64,000 bases of DNA from Vanilla planifolia (taxonomy: Eukaryota; Streptophyta; Magnoliopsida; Asparagales; Orchidaceae). The position numbers were made by a program, and so were the translations under genes. This document shows, one piece after another, positions 63,759 through 64,000 of the stretch (positions within the stretch are counted from its first letter, which is position 1; each line of letters opens with the position of its first letter). The notes under the pieces are model-generated. The model saw only the letters and a list, made by a program, of their open reading frames with translations. It did not search any database and had not been told where the DNA came from. Location of the stretch: the NCBI GenBank assembly GCA_023846275.1, contig CM043869.1, forward strand, positions 17,331,501 through 17,395,500, written 5' to 3'.

Positions 63759-63979
63759 CAGTTCAAAAAAATCTAGAACTTCCACCAACATTCAATGATG
63801 TATTAATATTTATTGATTAATAACTGCTTTGTACAATATATTATATCAATTTGAATTAAAAACAAAAATGATGCCCTCGAGGAAAAAAAGTAAGCATCAT
63901 TTAGCAAGAATTCACAAAGAAAATCATAATGCTTGATAATTTGGATACAAAATCAAAATTAAATAAATATTTACTAACT

Positions 63980-64000
63980 AGTGTGTGTGTGTATATATAT
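63980..64000. repeat. GT/AT microsatellite at the window edge
   Basis: A GT run passes into an AT run and is cut by the window end. Confidence 0.8.

Overview
The window is nuclear DNA from a flowering plant. Evidence: it is AT-rich with GC-richer exons, the introns follow GT-AG, the four host gene families are plant-type (type-A response regulator, annexin, an aftiphilin/gamma-synergin-like protein, a dienelactone hydrolase), and the rest is dominated by plant LTR-retrotransposon lineages. The species cannot be named from what is visible. No tRNA, rRNA, CRISPR array or bacterial-style operon was seen.

Layout. 1-2,804 is AT-rich intergenic DNA with a possible decayed LTR. 2,810-7,810 is a young, structurally complete but internally deleted Ty3/gypsy chromovirus on the minus strand, with two ~1.1 kb LTRs, a perfect CTAAC target-site duplication, an initiator-Met-tRNA primer site and a polypurine tract. 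7,816-18,358 is a graveyard holding a SIRE/Maximus-like copia gag relic (about 10.84-11.96 kb), a long zone dense in ATCATA/TATGAT words and a degenerate 23-bp tandem array. 18,359-19,890 (minus) is a five-exon type-A cytokinin response regulator of 169 residues. 24,309-25,750 (minus) is a six-exon annexin of 314 residues. 26-33 kb is AT-rich with diverged duplications. 33,200-36,946 is a badly decayed Tekay/Del-type chromovirus with one recognisable LTR.

37,743-54,217 (plus) is a seven-exon gene for a 575-residue protein with clathrin-adaptor-binding motifs (DFGDF, DWGDF, FKDAF, WNDF), named here aftiphilin/gamma-synergin-like. Its 11.9-kb second intron holds a minus-strand Tat-lineage gypsy relic (RT, two RNase H domains, integrase). 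56,434 to beyond 64,000 (minus) is the 3' part of a dienelactone-hydrolase gene, convergent with the previous one. Its 5.2-kb intron holds a second Tat-lineage integrase relic and a 20-21-bp minisatellite.

The four genes show no shared pathway; this is an ordinary gene-poor plant region. The most unusual signals are the in-frame protease-integrase fusion of the young chromovirus, whose reading frame also runs on into the LTR; a two-tier hairpin ending 24 bp before a splice acceptor; a tandem duplication that spans an old LTR/host junction just upstream of a gene; and a recurring pattern of two-copy local tandem duplications of 110-300 bp. Nothing here convincingly represents a new biochemical system.
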